Part shown: positions 31,425 to 42,107 of the stretch, in pieces
Position numbering within the stretch: position 1 is the first letter of the stretch
How the letters are laid out: every line of letters begins with the position of its first letter
DNA from: Laetiporus sulphureus 93-53
Lineage: Eukaryota > Basidiomycota > Agaricomycetes > Polyporales > Laetiporaceae
Direction: 5' to 3'
DNA length: 64,000 bases
Assembly (NCBI RefSeq): GCF_001632365.1
Contig: NW_024468534.1
Coordinates: 238,133 to 302,132 of the forward strand
Position numbers and translations under genes: made by a program
The notes under the pieces: generated by a model
Seen by the model: only the letters and a program-made list of their open reading frames with translations
Told to the model about the DNA's origin: nothing
Databases searched by the model: none

Positions 31425-32283
31425 TCACCTAGCAGGCCCGACCAGTAGTTTGAGCTTCTCAAATCCTTCCTGACCAGCCTTATGCCTCACAAGCCCTCGA
31501 AACATGTAATTGTCGCCGAGATAGTCCACTCGCCGCACGCCGATATGCTCCTTGAATGCCCCGGGCCCCTCACGCGGGAAGGTCCTGCATCGACGCGTAT
31601 AGACTCGGGATACCTTCTCGACATCCGCTTCCGACAGCTCCGCCCACTCAACTTGAGTGACTGGCTGCTGCATATGCTTGTGCATGGCTATGAGCACGTC
31701 TTCCAGCGTAACTAGTGCATCATGCGAGCTCCTTTCGACCGGAAAGAGGCGTTTCCGCTCCTTCTGCGCAGGCTTCACCTCGATGGGCCAGTTTGGGATG
31801 GAATCGCAGATGATGGTTATGTGCTTGACAGGAGGATGCGTCGCTGGCTGACTGAGCTCTTCCTTCGACAGCGCACCCACTACTGTGCTTCCTTGTTCCC
31901 CGAAGACTTTTCGGGATAAAGGCATGCAACGAGAAGTCGAACAGAAGCGGCAAAGAAGCCTGATATTCATCATCTAGCAGGGAGTGGAGTCGGGGCCTCT
32001 GCCTGGGAGAAAGCGGCTGATGGACCCTAGGCGGCGTCACATACGCGGGGAAAGCGGGTAAGAACAATGCGGGCTGCGGTGCAGCGGCGTGAAAGACTGC
32101 CGGTGCTACTCGCTGCGCGTTGGGTGGTGGGAAAGGTGCGGGATTTCGAGCAGGTGGTTGTTCGGTTTGAGGAGGCAGCTCTGGTGATATGAAGATTGGC
32201 GATACGCGCGGGAGATCGTAATATGGGTAGAACACAGGAGTGATGAAAGCAAATCCAGGCCAATGGGCATTGGGGTAAGCCAT
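31425..32283 (-). pseudogene. DUF6699-family gene, frameshifted copy
   Basis: This paralog of the gene at 34040-35020 starts MAYPNAHWPGFAFITPVFYP and has a Pro-rich N-terminal half. Frame 1 runs through PLLFDFSLHAFIPKS and then loses similarity. The family sequence resumes in another frame at VVGALSKEELSQPATHPPVK and continues to FEKLKLLVGPAR. The shift falls at about 31885-31915. The only GT-AG pair there would make a 25-nt intron, which is too short. It is therefore either a disabled gene or a one-base sequencing/assembly error. A TATA-like TATATATA lies about 70 bp upstream of the ATG. DUF6699 proteins are basidiomycete-rich and of unknown function. Confidence 0.75.
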
Positions 32284-34039
32284 GATACTGGACGGTCGAT
32301 CGCGAGGAGATGAAAAAAATGTGTTTTGCAGGACCCTTCGGCAGACCGACCGATTTATATATATGTAACGGGCGGCCACTGTGTGGCACAGTCCGCGGTG
32401 ATTGCGAACGAGATTCAGGCAGGTCTGCGTAGAGTGCCTCAATCCAGCCATTAGAGGTATGCACGGCGCACAGCTCCAATTGTTGTGGCAGTGAGGCATG
32501 GTACATGACCGCACCGACTGGGTGGGATCAAAGTTTGAGTTGACATCCAAGCACTGAAAGCGCTGCACTTACCCCCCCCCCCCCCCCCCCCCCCCGGGTG
32601 GAACAACCGTATACAAGGCATGACATCGGATTTACCCACAATCTGATGATGACCGCTTCGACATGTTGATATGCGGTGTTCATGTTCCATGCAAGCACCG
32701 CTATGAATTGAATGAAATCCTGTTCATGAATGCTATGAGTGCCTGAAGCTTCGATTAGCGACGCCTGATGACTCGAACCGATGCATGCCCTGCCTTCCTA
32801 GGCGTCAAAGCTCAAAGGCAACATGCGTAGTAGACGGTCGAAGTCCAGTTGGAATGTGCCATAAACCTAAACATAAGAGCATAACCCACCGCTGTGCTGG
32901 CAATCAATGTTGGCGATCATCTTCGTATGAACGAATCATGAGGATGAGCCGACGTACCATACAAAACCCAGTTGCTGAAGCAGTAATGATTAGGTCGAGG
33001 ACTGCCCTTTCGCGACGCATTGGATTGCAAAGGAGCAACTTTTGAGACCTCTTACCTCACAATAGTTATACCGATGCTTTAATTATGTCGTGTGCATCTT
33101 GTCCACGGAGGAGATACCGAACATTTTAAACCGATCTTAAGACTTTCTCGCTGGCATGATGCTGGATTCAGGATAAGAACGCATAGTGCCCACGACTTTC
33201 CACTCCCACCCAATGAGCTGCCGAAGACGTGGCCTGAATAAATTCTTCCGCTCTGAATGATTCCGATGAACAGCCGTCAACACGATTCAACTGGAGGCGG
33301 GCCGAGTCGCAGCTAAGACCAGGACACGATTTGTGACACGTGGGAAGCGTCAACCTGCACCGGTCACCCGACAGTGATTGGCTTGCATTGAGTAGGGAAC
33401 TGGAGCCACCGGGAAAGCCACGAAGTATTGAGCGACTCCGTACCTGCCTTGCTCTTGTCCCGCATGCGCATGGTGCACCATGGCAGCAATTTGATGAGCT
33501 CAGGAGAGGTTCGGCACCGCTGGGAATCTGACGCGATGCCTGATGGGCACGTCTGCTCGAACCTTGATGACAAGTGGTGCATGGGTATCCATGGAGGAAG
33601 CGCTCATAGCTAGTATGCTGCGTCGAGAACCGCAATACGTGGCGGTGAACGGCCACGGAGAATTCGGATGCATCACAACGTTACGACTGAATCTTTGCGA
33701 ATGGAAAGCGGCTGATCATCGATCACCGCCCGATGCTGGTATACAACGGCCGAGGTTGTTTGATGCGCTCATGACCGGGAAGTCACGATGGAAGCGGCCA
33801 CAAGCGAACGCCCATGGCTAATGAAGCAGAGACTGGGAAGACGTTTTTTCAAGGCACGGCTCAGTGAGGAACAGTGCCATCTTGAGCGGTATAGCAGCAA
33901 TGGTATCAAATCTTACGTTACAAAGCACTGCTACACGAGAATCTGCGCTCAGCGAAAGTGGGGATTCATCATCATTGCCGTTGTCGTCGAAGCCATAAGG
34001 ATAGAATCTTGGGAGATATGTTCCGAGATATAGATAGCA
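32284..34039. other. Interval between the two DUF6699 copies
   Basis: It contains the promoter of the left copy, a run of 24 C residues, and a 162-codon minus frame (33168-33656) that overlaps several plus-strand frames and matches nothing I recognise. No convincing gene is present. Confidence 0.4.
32572..32595. repeat. Homopolymer (C)24
   Basis: There are 24 consecutive C residues, followed by GGGTGG. The true length may vary between cells or assemblies, because such runs are unstable and hard to sequence. It lies about 290 bp upstream of the frameshifted DUF6699 copy's start. Confidence 0.95.
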
Positions 34040-35020
34040 TTATGATTGTCTCGGCCCAACCAACAGCTTGAGCTTCTCGTAGTCTTCCTGTCCAGTCTTG
34101 CTCCGCACAAGGCCTTTGAACATGTAATTGTCGAAGAGGTAGTCCACCCGTCGCACTCCTTGGCTCCTTTCAAATGCCTCTACAGACGGGAACGTCCTAC
34201 ACCGACGCGTATAGGCACGGGCGACTTTTGTCATGTTCTCCTGCGATAGCTTTGCCCAATCGACATGAGTAATGGGACGCTGCAGCTCCTTGTGAATGGC
34301 GATGAGCACGTCGCCAAGCGTGATAGGCACATCGTGCGAAGCGAAAGGAATGGTAAGAAAGTTCGATTTTTCCTCGGGTGGCTTCAGTTCGATAGGCCAT
34401 TTTGGGATAGCTTCGCAGGTGATCGTCATGCGCTTGACAGACGGATGCGTGGCTAGTTGGCTGAGCTCCTCCTTCGACAAGGCTACACCGTCCGACCGCC
34501 CAGCACCAGTAAGGCGTGCAGCCTTGAATGAATGCAGTGACAAATCAAATAGGAGCGGTGGTCCTCCAGGACCCTCGCCACTTAGCAAGGGGTGCAGCTG
34601 ATGCATAGGTCGGGTGGGAAGGGGCTTCGAGTACATGGGAGGCGTCAGAAATGTAGGATAGGCAGGAACAGCGACCCATGTAGGCTGCGGTAGAGCTCCG
34701 TCAGACCGCCGGCGATGATGGGTGTATTCGCTGGGAGGCGCGAGTGGTACCATGGCTGGAAGAGCCTGGTACATGAAGGGAGGTGATGGAAAGGGCGCGG
34801 GATTGGGTGCAGACGTCATTCCAGCGTGCCAAGAGGGTGGCCGCCCGGTGCGAGGGGGAACCACGTGCTCATCCTCGAAGTGTACTTGACGACGAGGTGG
34901 CTCTGGAGATGGCGGAAATGAGATTGGAGGCACGAACGGCGACACTTGTGGGGAGTTGTAATACGAATAGAGGTAAGGAGTTGTGTAAGGGTATTGATAC
35001 GAATAGTAGGAGTCGGCCAT
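34040..35020 (-). CDS. DUF6699 domain-containing protein
   Basis: A single uninterrupted exon of 326 codons beginning MADSYYSYQYPYTTPYLYSY. The first half is Tyr/Pro-rich and low-complexity (PPISFPPSPEPPRR, APNPAPFPSPPFMYQALP). The C-terminal half is the globular DUF6699 domain, from GGPPLLFDLSLHSFKAA through VALSKEELSQLATHPSVKRM, VPITLGDVLIAIHKELQRPI, TRRCRTFPSVE and GVRRVDYLFDNYMFKGLV. The function is unknown. The intact ORF and the clear paralog 1.8 kb to the left show a tandem duplication. A TATA-like GATAAATA sits about 70 bp upstream of the ATG, the same spacing as in the left copy. Confidence 0.85.
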   Translation of the reverse strand: MADSYYSYQYPYTTPYLYSYYNSPQVSPFVPPISFPPSPEPPRRQVHFEDEHVVPPRTGRPPSWHAGMTSAPNPAPFPSPPFMYQALPAMVPLAPPSEYTHHRRRSDGALPQPTWVAVPAYPTFLTPPMYSKPLPTRPMHQLHPLLSGEGPGGPPLLFDLSLHSFKAARLTGAGRSDGVALSKEELSQLATHPSVKRMTITCEAIPKWPIELKPPEEKSNFLTIPFASHDVPITLGDVLIAIHKELQRPITHVDWAKLSQENMTKVARAYTRRCRTFPSVEAFERSQGVRRVDYLFDNYMFKGLVRSKTGQEDYEKLKLLVGPRQS

Positions 35021-36350
35021 AATGCAGGATTGTCAGCTATGCCGCAGATGAGATTGCGCACCAAAAGCCCGTATGGGGTGCGACTCGCCTATTTATCGCA
35101 CACGTCCACAAAGCAATACGAGCAGTGATATCCAGGGGTGATTGAGCGGAGTGAAGCGCGAGGTAACTTTAAGCACAGCTTTGACTGTGGACAAGCAATA
35201 TGTTGCGTTGGGACAGAAAGTTGCATGCACAGCATTGTTGAAAGGCGGACTTTATGAGAATGCAGCTAGACGCTGATACCGCACAAAGCGTCAATCAGCG
35301 GAGTACAACAGGCCTGTGATGACTCCTTCATGACTGAAACAACAGTCAATCCTTTCTTCTTCTCACTGCATGCGGTTTGCTTGAGCGTCGCAACCGAAGA
35401 GATGAATCGTACTCACGGCTGTCAATATTGCTTTGAACTTTGACCTCGATCAATCAACATTCACTGCTAGATCCCCCGAGTCCCGAGGAAGGAAGAAGGA
35501 CGCCAGCTCCTGTGAATCGGCTCAACTGACCTGGTAAGCGTACCGAGACATGGCCGGGAGCGCGCGCCCAGGAACCATTTAGCTGCGCCGAGAGAACATG
35601 GATGAGTGCTAACATACCGATGACAAACAAAGTTGGTAACTGCGCGAATTTTCCAAAACAGGCATTGCTTCGCGTTTCGGCACCGTAGACTGCGTAAAAG
35701 CACGGCACAGCGATAGTGTCAGTCAGGATTCCTCGTACGGCGATATCACGCAAATTTAGTTGTCTAGGCGAAGCAAGTGCATCGCCTCCGGATATCAGAG
35801 TTTCAAGGGGACGCTTATTACTCTTTCAAGCTAGCGCGGTGCTTGAAGTGAATCCAGGAAAACAAAACTTTCACGATATATCTTCCTGACGTTTCAACAA
35901 AGCGAGACTCGCAGACGAGTTGTCGGGGTGCGCCGTGAGCTGTCTGGCCTTCCCCACATCAAAGCTAAAAGGCTCTGTCGTCGAGATTGCAATTGCACTG
36001 CGACAGACCGTCTCCACTCCGCCGTTTTTCCTCTGGGGTCCAGGCTATTCCGGTGTTTCGCAATAATATGACCTCGTCCGAATGATCGCCTGCGGTGGTA
36101 AGCAGGAATGTCTAGCACAAATGCCGGCCATATTGTAGCAGCACTCCACGAACAGCTGCAGATTCTCGCGACGCAAATATCATGACATTACAAAGCATAT
36201 AGAAGATGCAGTCAATGTAAGGAAGGTACATACTTTGAGGAGATAAAAGCTGCAACGCAACAATGGCACATGCGCAAAACTTGCTTAAATCGGATGTAAT
36301 ATTTTGCTCCGGGACCACGGAGCTGTGTTCGCTTATGAGATGCGTTTTGT
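35021..36350. other. 1.3-kb spacer without recognised gene
   Basis: It contains the promoter of the DUF6699 gene and the 3' side of the SSADH gene. Short minus frames (35454-35753, 35894-36118) have no recognisable similarity. Confidence 0.45.
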
Positions 36351-39300
36351 TTAGATACCGCCGAATGCGATAAGTTTGGTGTTCATATACTCCGCGATGC
36401 CGTGGCCTCCTTCGCGACCTAGAATGGGACCACACCACATAGTCAGCAACAGTTTTGGATGTGATGCAGCGGCGCCGTTTGAGAATAAAATGCTAGGATG
36501 TGCGGTCCGCGTAACATCGCGATCGTATAGGCGCGACGCAATACCGCTGGAAATGCTGCAAAGTTCTGAGATGTGAAGACGTAGGCGCAGATTGTCACAT
36601 TCTTCCCTGGCGCATCAATTACAAACGACCATGACATTGTACGATTGGTCGTTCACCGAAATATGATGATCGATGATGTCCACGTCGATTCAGGCGCCAG
36701 AGACGTCTCGTCTCGGCACGCAGAGTTTGGCACTAAACAATGGAAGGAAGATGCGCCAATGCACGCGATAGCATCAAGGAGCAAAGATGCTGTAGTAAAA
36801 TTGTTTCCAAGACTCATTCCACCACCCATACTGAGATGCGTGACCACACGCGAAGCAGAAGCAACGCCCAGATAACTGGGAGATTATGATGAAATGCCGC
36901 TGATCCGCATTCAGGACCGCAAGAAATGAATGATAAGACTAGGAAGAGGCATGCATCCGGGGCTAGGTACGGATACCCAGGGCACCAGGTAGATGCCACT
37001 CCGCGATCGTCGTGAGAAGAGAAGCACGGGAGTTCTGTAACAGAGCCGCAGCTATGCCCCGCAAGATTCGCACACCAAAAAGTTTGAACGTGACAAGCGT
37101 GCGGAAGGAGGCTCAGTAGAGAGCAGCACTCACCAACCCCACTCTCTTTGACCCCTCCAAACGGAATGACCGCCTGGCTGATCACGCCCGTATTCGTGCC
37201 CACCATCCCTGCCTCCAATGCCTCCGCGACGCGCCAAACCCTGCCAACATCTCTCGAGTAGAAATAGCTCGCAAGGCCCATTGGCGTGTTGTTTGCCCAC
37301 TTCATCACTTGCTCCTCGGTTTCGAACCGCGTGAGCGAGGCAATCGGGCCGAATGTCTCCTCCGAGTTTATAAGCGCGTCGGGCGGCACCTCGGATAGCA
37401 CCGTGGGCTGAAAGAATGTGCCTTTGCCTTCAATGCGCGAGCCGCCCATCATGAGCTGGGCACCTCGCTTGAGGGCATCGTCAACATGCCGCTGGACCTT
37501 CTGGATTGCGCGTTCATGAATGAGAGGTCCATGCGTCCTGACAGAACGTATATGTGAGTAACTGGTTCCTGTGACATCGCCGATCTTACACGTCACTGTC
37601 AAGTCCGTTGCCAACCTTGAAAGCGGCCACGCGCTCTGCGAGTCGAGATGCAAAATCCGCATATACCGAAGACTGCACGTAGAACCGGTTTGCGCACACG
37701 CATGTCTGCCCGCTTTGGCGGAACTTGCATGAGATGGCGCCTGTCATACAAAGGCAATAGGTCCACGTCATTTGATAGGGACGAGCACAAATATGCACCT
37801 TCAACCGCAGCGTCGATGTCTGCGTCGTCGAACACGATGAACGGCGCGTTTCCACCCGCCTCGATCGAGACCCTGCAGAGTCGTTCGAATCAGCTCTCTC
37901 CAGTCTTGACAAATTGAGCACACTACGCACTTCTTCATTCCCGCCGCGGCATATCCATACAGCATCTCTCCCACAGCTGTGCTACCCGTGAATGTGACTT
38001 TCCTGACGGCTTCATTCTCGCACATCTCCTTGCCGACCGCTGAAATGTTCGTATGCGTGGTCACGACATTGATCACGCCTGGAGGGACGCCGGCGCGGAG
38101 AGCAAGCTGTACATGTCGTATCATGTCATAGAGAGATCCGCGAGGCATTTGCACGAATGTGCGGCGGGAAGTGTAAAGGAGGGTCGATGAACAGATATAT
38201 GCGTCACATTTCGCGCAAACAAGGTCGATTTACGATAGTGACAACATGTGCGTCAATGTCGAAAAGTGAAGGTGGCATACGCAATTGAGCGAGTATAGTC
38301 CAGCTTGCCCTCAGTCAACTGCGTAAAATTGTACTGGACGAACAACGCACCTCAGTCAACGCCAGTGCCGAAAACGGCGTCTCTGAAGGAGGCTTAATAA
38401 CTGCCGTGCATCCAGCCGCGAGAGCGGCACCAAGCTTGCGCGTGATCATCGCCGAAGGGAAGTTCCACGGCGTCATGATCGAACTGTATCCATAACGTTT
38501 CAGCGCTTAGCCTGCGATGAAGGCGTCAGAAACTTACACAACGCCAACCGGCTGCTTTATAACAACGTTGCGCAGACCCGAGAATGGCGAGGGAATGACC
38601 TCTAAAACACGAAGATAACGTCATCCGTGTGCGGGATAAGGTAGAGGTAAATGCTTACCGCCATACGTCCGGATTGCTTCCTCGGCTACATAGAGCGGTC
38701 ATCGACACCTGGCATCAGAGGATAAGGGAGAAAGTCATACCGAACCACTGCAAGAGCAATCAGCAATGGCTCCGAGTAACAAATCTCACGATGCACCTCA
38801 AGGAAGGATGACGCGTATGCGTTTTCGCTCTGAGTAAGGCGTGAACGCGTGAACCATGCATGCCTGCTGATGGATGCCTACTTTGGCTTCGAAGAGTGGC
38901 TTGCCGTTCTCCAGAGTCTACCAGCAGGGAATGAAGACAATAACAAGGCGTGTGTGCCGAGTGACCTACGTTTATTCGCGCGAGGTCATCTTGATATTCC
39001 TGCATGAGGCGATAGAACCTCATGAGAATGTCATGTCGGTGCTGTATCAGTCGGAATAGTTTGGCAAACCTAGCTTTAGTACGATAACAACGTGCGACTC
39101 ACCTTAGCGGTAGTCTTGCTCCAGGTCTTGAACGCGCGGGAAGCGGCATCAATAGCTTGCTTGGTCTCTGCAAGGCCCATCTCGGGGACAGTGCCAAGTT
39201 CTTCTTCAGTGGCAGGATCTGATAACACCATGGGCGACGCCAGCCATCAGTACACTCAAAAGCGCAAATGTGATGTTCACTGCGCACTGATAACCTTGAT

Positions 39301-39555
39301 CTTTCCGCCTTCAATTGCATCAACCCACTTTCCGTCGATGTACCCCTGCATCTTGAGGAGAGACGGCTCCTTCAAGCCAAACTACGGCCCAACCCCGTAA
39401 TCAGCGATGCGTGCACTGCACTAGAGAACTGCGCATATAGCAGCACGTACTGCAGCCGTGCTTGCCATCCTGTATGCAGCAAATGCGTGACTTATGAGAA
39501 ACCTTGACTTGTTGGAGGTCGTCGTGGTGGCGAGTCTGAAGGAGAGTGAGGACAT
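36351..39555 (-). CDS. Succinate-semialdehyde dehydrogenase (NAD(P)+)
   Basis: This aldehyde dehydrogenase oxidises succinate semialdehyde to succinate, the last step of the GABA shunt. The many exons can be followed: [92 protein letters not shown] (active-site Glu), [17 protein letters not shown] (catalytic Cys), [19 protein letters not shown] and [11 protein letters not shown]. The final exon, [20 protein letters not shown], lies only at 36351-36418, after a 715-nt intron. The start is uncertain: ATG 39555 or 39576 adds a basic, acid-free leader ([19 protein letters not shown]) suited to mitochondrial import, whereas ATG 39468 (MASTAA) would be cytosolic. Confidence 0.9.
36419..37133 (-). 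other. Unusually long (715-nt) last intron of the SSADH gene
   Basis: The donor is GTGAGT after GGVKESGVG; the acceptor is CTAG before GTCGCGAAGGAGG, with a GCTGAC branch-like site about 20 nt upstream. The two exons join in frame to the standard ALDH C-terminus. Other introns in the window are about 50-70 nt. No transposon ends or internal gene are recognised. Confidence 0.8.
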
Positions 39556-39710
39556 CCGCGTCGGTGAAAACCCCATGACTCGAGCAAGTGGTAGGGAGGA
39601 AGGGCCCCGATCCCAGCTTGGCGTCAGCATGACGCAAATCCAAGGTCCTAATCTGGTAAATAAATATTAGCGCTCAAACAGACCGGTGACGTACTTGGAA
39701 ACAGATGGTC

Positions 39711-39735
39711 CCCAGTTCGAACCTGCGCTGGCTCA
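39711..39735 (+). other. tRNA 3'-half-like remnant (T arm plus acceptor)
   Basis: CCCAG-TTCGAAC-CTGCG forms a T arm with 4 of 5 stem pairs and a B-box-like core (GTTCGAACC). It is followed exactly by a 7-nt acceptor-like CTGGCTC and discriminator A, and a TTTTTT run at 39741. No matching 5' acceptor strand (GAGCCAG) or D arm is seen in the 100 bp upstream, so it looks like a tRNA fragment or tRNA-derived remnant rather than a working gene. Confidence 0.4.
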
Positions 39736-40520
39736 GATTGTTTTTTACCGCGCTCGTGCACACCCACCTCCCGATTAAACACTGCTTGTACAGGGTGTAA
39801 TCGCAATTCATGCGTGATTACAAGGCGCAAGCGTTGCGTAATCCTTTCCGACATGTTAGTAGCTACTAGCGCGAGTACGTCCCGATAGTGTGGCTGCTCA
39901 TCACCCACAATGACTTTTATCTTCGTGGCTTTCTACAGTGTCTCACGTTACAACTGGCATAGTCGTGGGGTGAATGGCAGACCGACCGTTGAATATCGTC
40001 GAATGACTCCCCATCTCCTGGCATGCATTCAAAGTCTCATCACACGTGCGACTGGGTCCCTGTCATACAGATTTTGATAGCACGGTGACAGTTCTCGGGG
40101 ATCTGAACGGCGCGTACCGAGTGAGTCCAAGCCGAGTCCGTAACAGGTGATATGCCAGCATATACTGTGGAACGTGCGGAAATTGAAGGAATTGTCTCGT
40201 CTGCCCGCAGGAGATTATAATGTACGCGCTGCCTTACTATCAGAGAAAGGAAGCACTGCCATCTCATAAGGTACCCAGCATTACTTTTGAAAAGCATCTT
40301 GGTCGAGAAGATGTAGTAAGCTAACCCAATATCATTACTTACCTAGTGACTGGGCTTGACTGAGTTCCTGTCTGTGTCGGAAAGCAACCCTCCAACTCCA
40401 GTCAAGGTTGTCTTTTTCACAAACTCAGGTTCAATGTAATAGGGCTCAAGCATGCACAAGGAAAGCAGGATTGATCGTGGCCTGCATATAACGAGAGCTG
40501 TACGAGGATGCCCGCTGAGC

Positions 40521-40533
40521 CACGTGCGGGCGT
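40521..40533 (+). promoter_or_regulatory. E-box 13-mer in the SPT3 promoter
   Basis: CACGTGCGGGCGT ends 38 bp before the SPT3 ATG. The identical 13-mer occurs at 25210-25222 before COA3, and CACGTGCG is also found before the ATR-type gene. This suggests a common bHLH-type site. Confidence 0.45.
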
Positions 40534-40571
40534 CTCTCTCAATCTCACTCCTCACACTTGCCTCACACGCC

Positions 40572-41914
40572 ATGAACTACTACAGGAACATCAAACCCGA
40601 GAATCCACCCCCGGCACCGGTAGAGAGCACGCCTTCTTCGCCAGCGAAAATGACCACCACAAAGAAGGTGTCGTCGGACGCGCCGGGCGGGCGGGAATAC
40701 AAGTACTCCCAGGAGATATCGCAGATGATGTTCGTCTTTGGCGAGGTGCAGGATCCTAACCCGGAGACGGTCAACCTCGTCGAGGATATCATCCGGAGTC
40801 AGCTTATTGAACTGGTATGTGCTGCCTATGGTCGAGAGTTGTGATGCTGACCGTCTCCGTAGATCGTACAAGCGCGTATGCTGGCCACGCGCCGCGGAGC
40901 ACGGTACCTCTCGGCGGAGGACCTCATCTTCCTTATACGACACGATCGTGCAAAGGTGAACCGGCTACGAACGTACCTATCATGGAAGGACGTGCGGAAG
41001 CATGCGAAAGACTCTGGAGGAGACGGAGGCGGTGGTGTGGAGGTCGAAACGTTGGAGGACGGAGCAGATGGTACGCGTTAACGTCCTACATTCGCCGCTT
41101 TTGGCTTAGCGTCTCCTCCCTGCAGACAAGTTGACAGCGAAAGCACAGAAGATTACTATCAAGCTACCATGGGAGATCATGACAATTTATTCGGACGTCC
41201 TACAGACGGATGATGAGGAGGATGAGGACGATATCGAGGCACACGAGGCCTCTATTCAACGTCTGAAGGTATGTCCATCCGCTTTTCATGCGTCGAATCT
41301 CTTATTCAGCTTCCTATAGGAAGCCGATGATGCCACAAGACAGATGACTCGAGAAGAATACCAGCACTACTCTGACTGTCGACAAGCTTCCTTCACTTAT
41401 CGCAAAGGTACGCAATCACATTTCTCTTTTCACTGAAATCACAAAGTTCATCCGATCGCCGTTAGCCAAACGTTTCCGAGAGTTCCTTAATCTCCCTCCT
41501 TCCCTCGACCTCAAAGCCAACGACGATACCGTCGACATTGTCGGCTTCCTAGCTTTCGAGATGGTCCGTTCTCTTACAATCGCCGGCCTTGAAGTAAAGA
41601 AATCTCTCGAGGAGGCGTACCTGCGCGAAGACGTGCACTCGACTTCGCCAGCCCTCGGCAAGCGCAAGAGCGCATCCGGACTGGGCGGGGACGCGAAACG
41701 TATGCGGCGCGACGATTCGCCCGACCACGACACCGAGTCGCCCCTCCCGACGTGCTCGCTTTTCCTGCCTCCACCTGAGGCACGTACCGCGCTGCGCCCG
41801 GAACACATCCAGGACGCGTTCGCGCGCATGCAGGCGGACTGGGCTCACCGGCGATCTGCGGGCATGCACAACTGGCGCGGAGGCCTCGTTCGGACTACTG
41901 TCAGCCTCATTTAG
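40572..41914 (+). CDS. SPT3: SAGA subunit Spt3
   Basis: Spt3 is the SAGA coactivator subunit that helps deliver TBP to promoters. The start [12 protein letters not shown] is followed by the N-terminal histone-fold region: [20 protein letters not shown], then the helix [13 protein letters not shown] joined through an intron to [20 protein letters not shown], then [20 protein letters not shown]. The second histone-fold half contains [17 protein letters not shown], an acidic loop and [18 protein letters not shown] further block reads [20 protein letters not shown]. The C-terminus carries a basic, possibly nuclear-localising [18 protein letters not shown] and ends in a helix with [15 protein letters not shown]. 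Five or so short introns are placed by frame. The gene converges on DDI1, with about 190 bp between stops. Confidence 0.93.
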
Positions 41915-42107
41915 AATGTTGCAGACCTTTGCTATCCTACTGCTGTCGCGCTATCATCTGCTCTGTATAGATTACATTGTATTCCAATTTCCACTTATAC
42001 CAATCCGTCATTGACTAGCATCTACATGTATTGTACAACATCAATCTTTTGCTTTGACTGTCCATATCAGACTATTTGAAAGCACTTCTGCGTGAGCATT
42101 CAAGACA

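Larger units (their letters stand above)
39556..40571. other. SSADH-SPT3 divergent spacer
   Basis: About 1.0 kb, holding both promoters, a tRNA 3'-half-like sequence (39711-39735) and an E-box at 40521 in the SPT3 promoter. No protein gene is supported. Confidence 0.5.

Noticed and set aside
31886..31911. Possible intron that would repair the frameshifted DUF6699 copy
   Set aside because: The only GT-AG pair would make a 25-nt intron, well below the size of other introns in the window, and it would leave an in-frame TAG-like junction.
33168..33656. 162-codon minus-strand ORF between the DUF6699 copies
   Set aside because: It overlaps several plus-strand frames of similar quality, has no recognisable domain, and its composition (Ser/Arg/Cys-rich) is typical of chance frames.
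36640..37120. Open minus-strand frame running from the SSADH exon into its last intron
   Set aside because: The peptide loses all ALDH similarity right after GGVKESGVG at a good GTGAGT donor, and the correct C-terminal exon is found further downstream.
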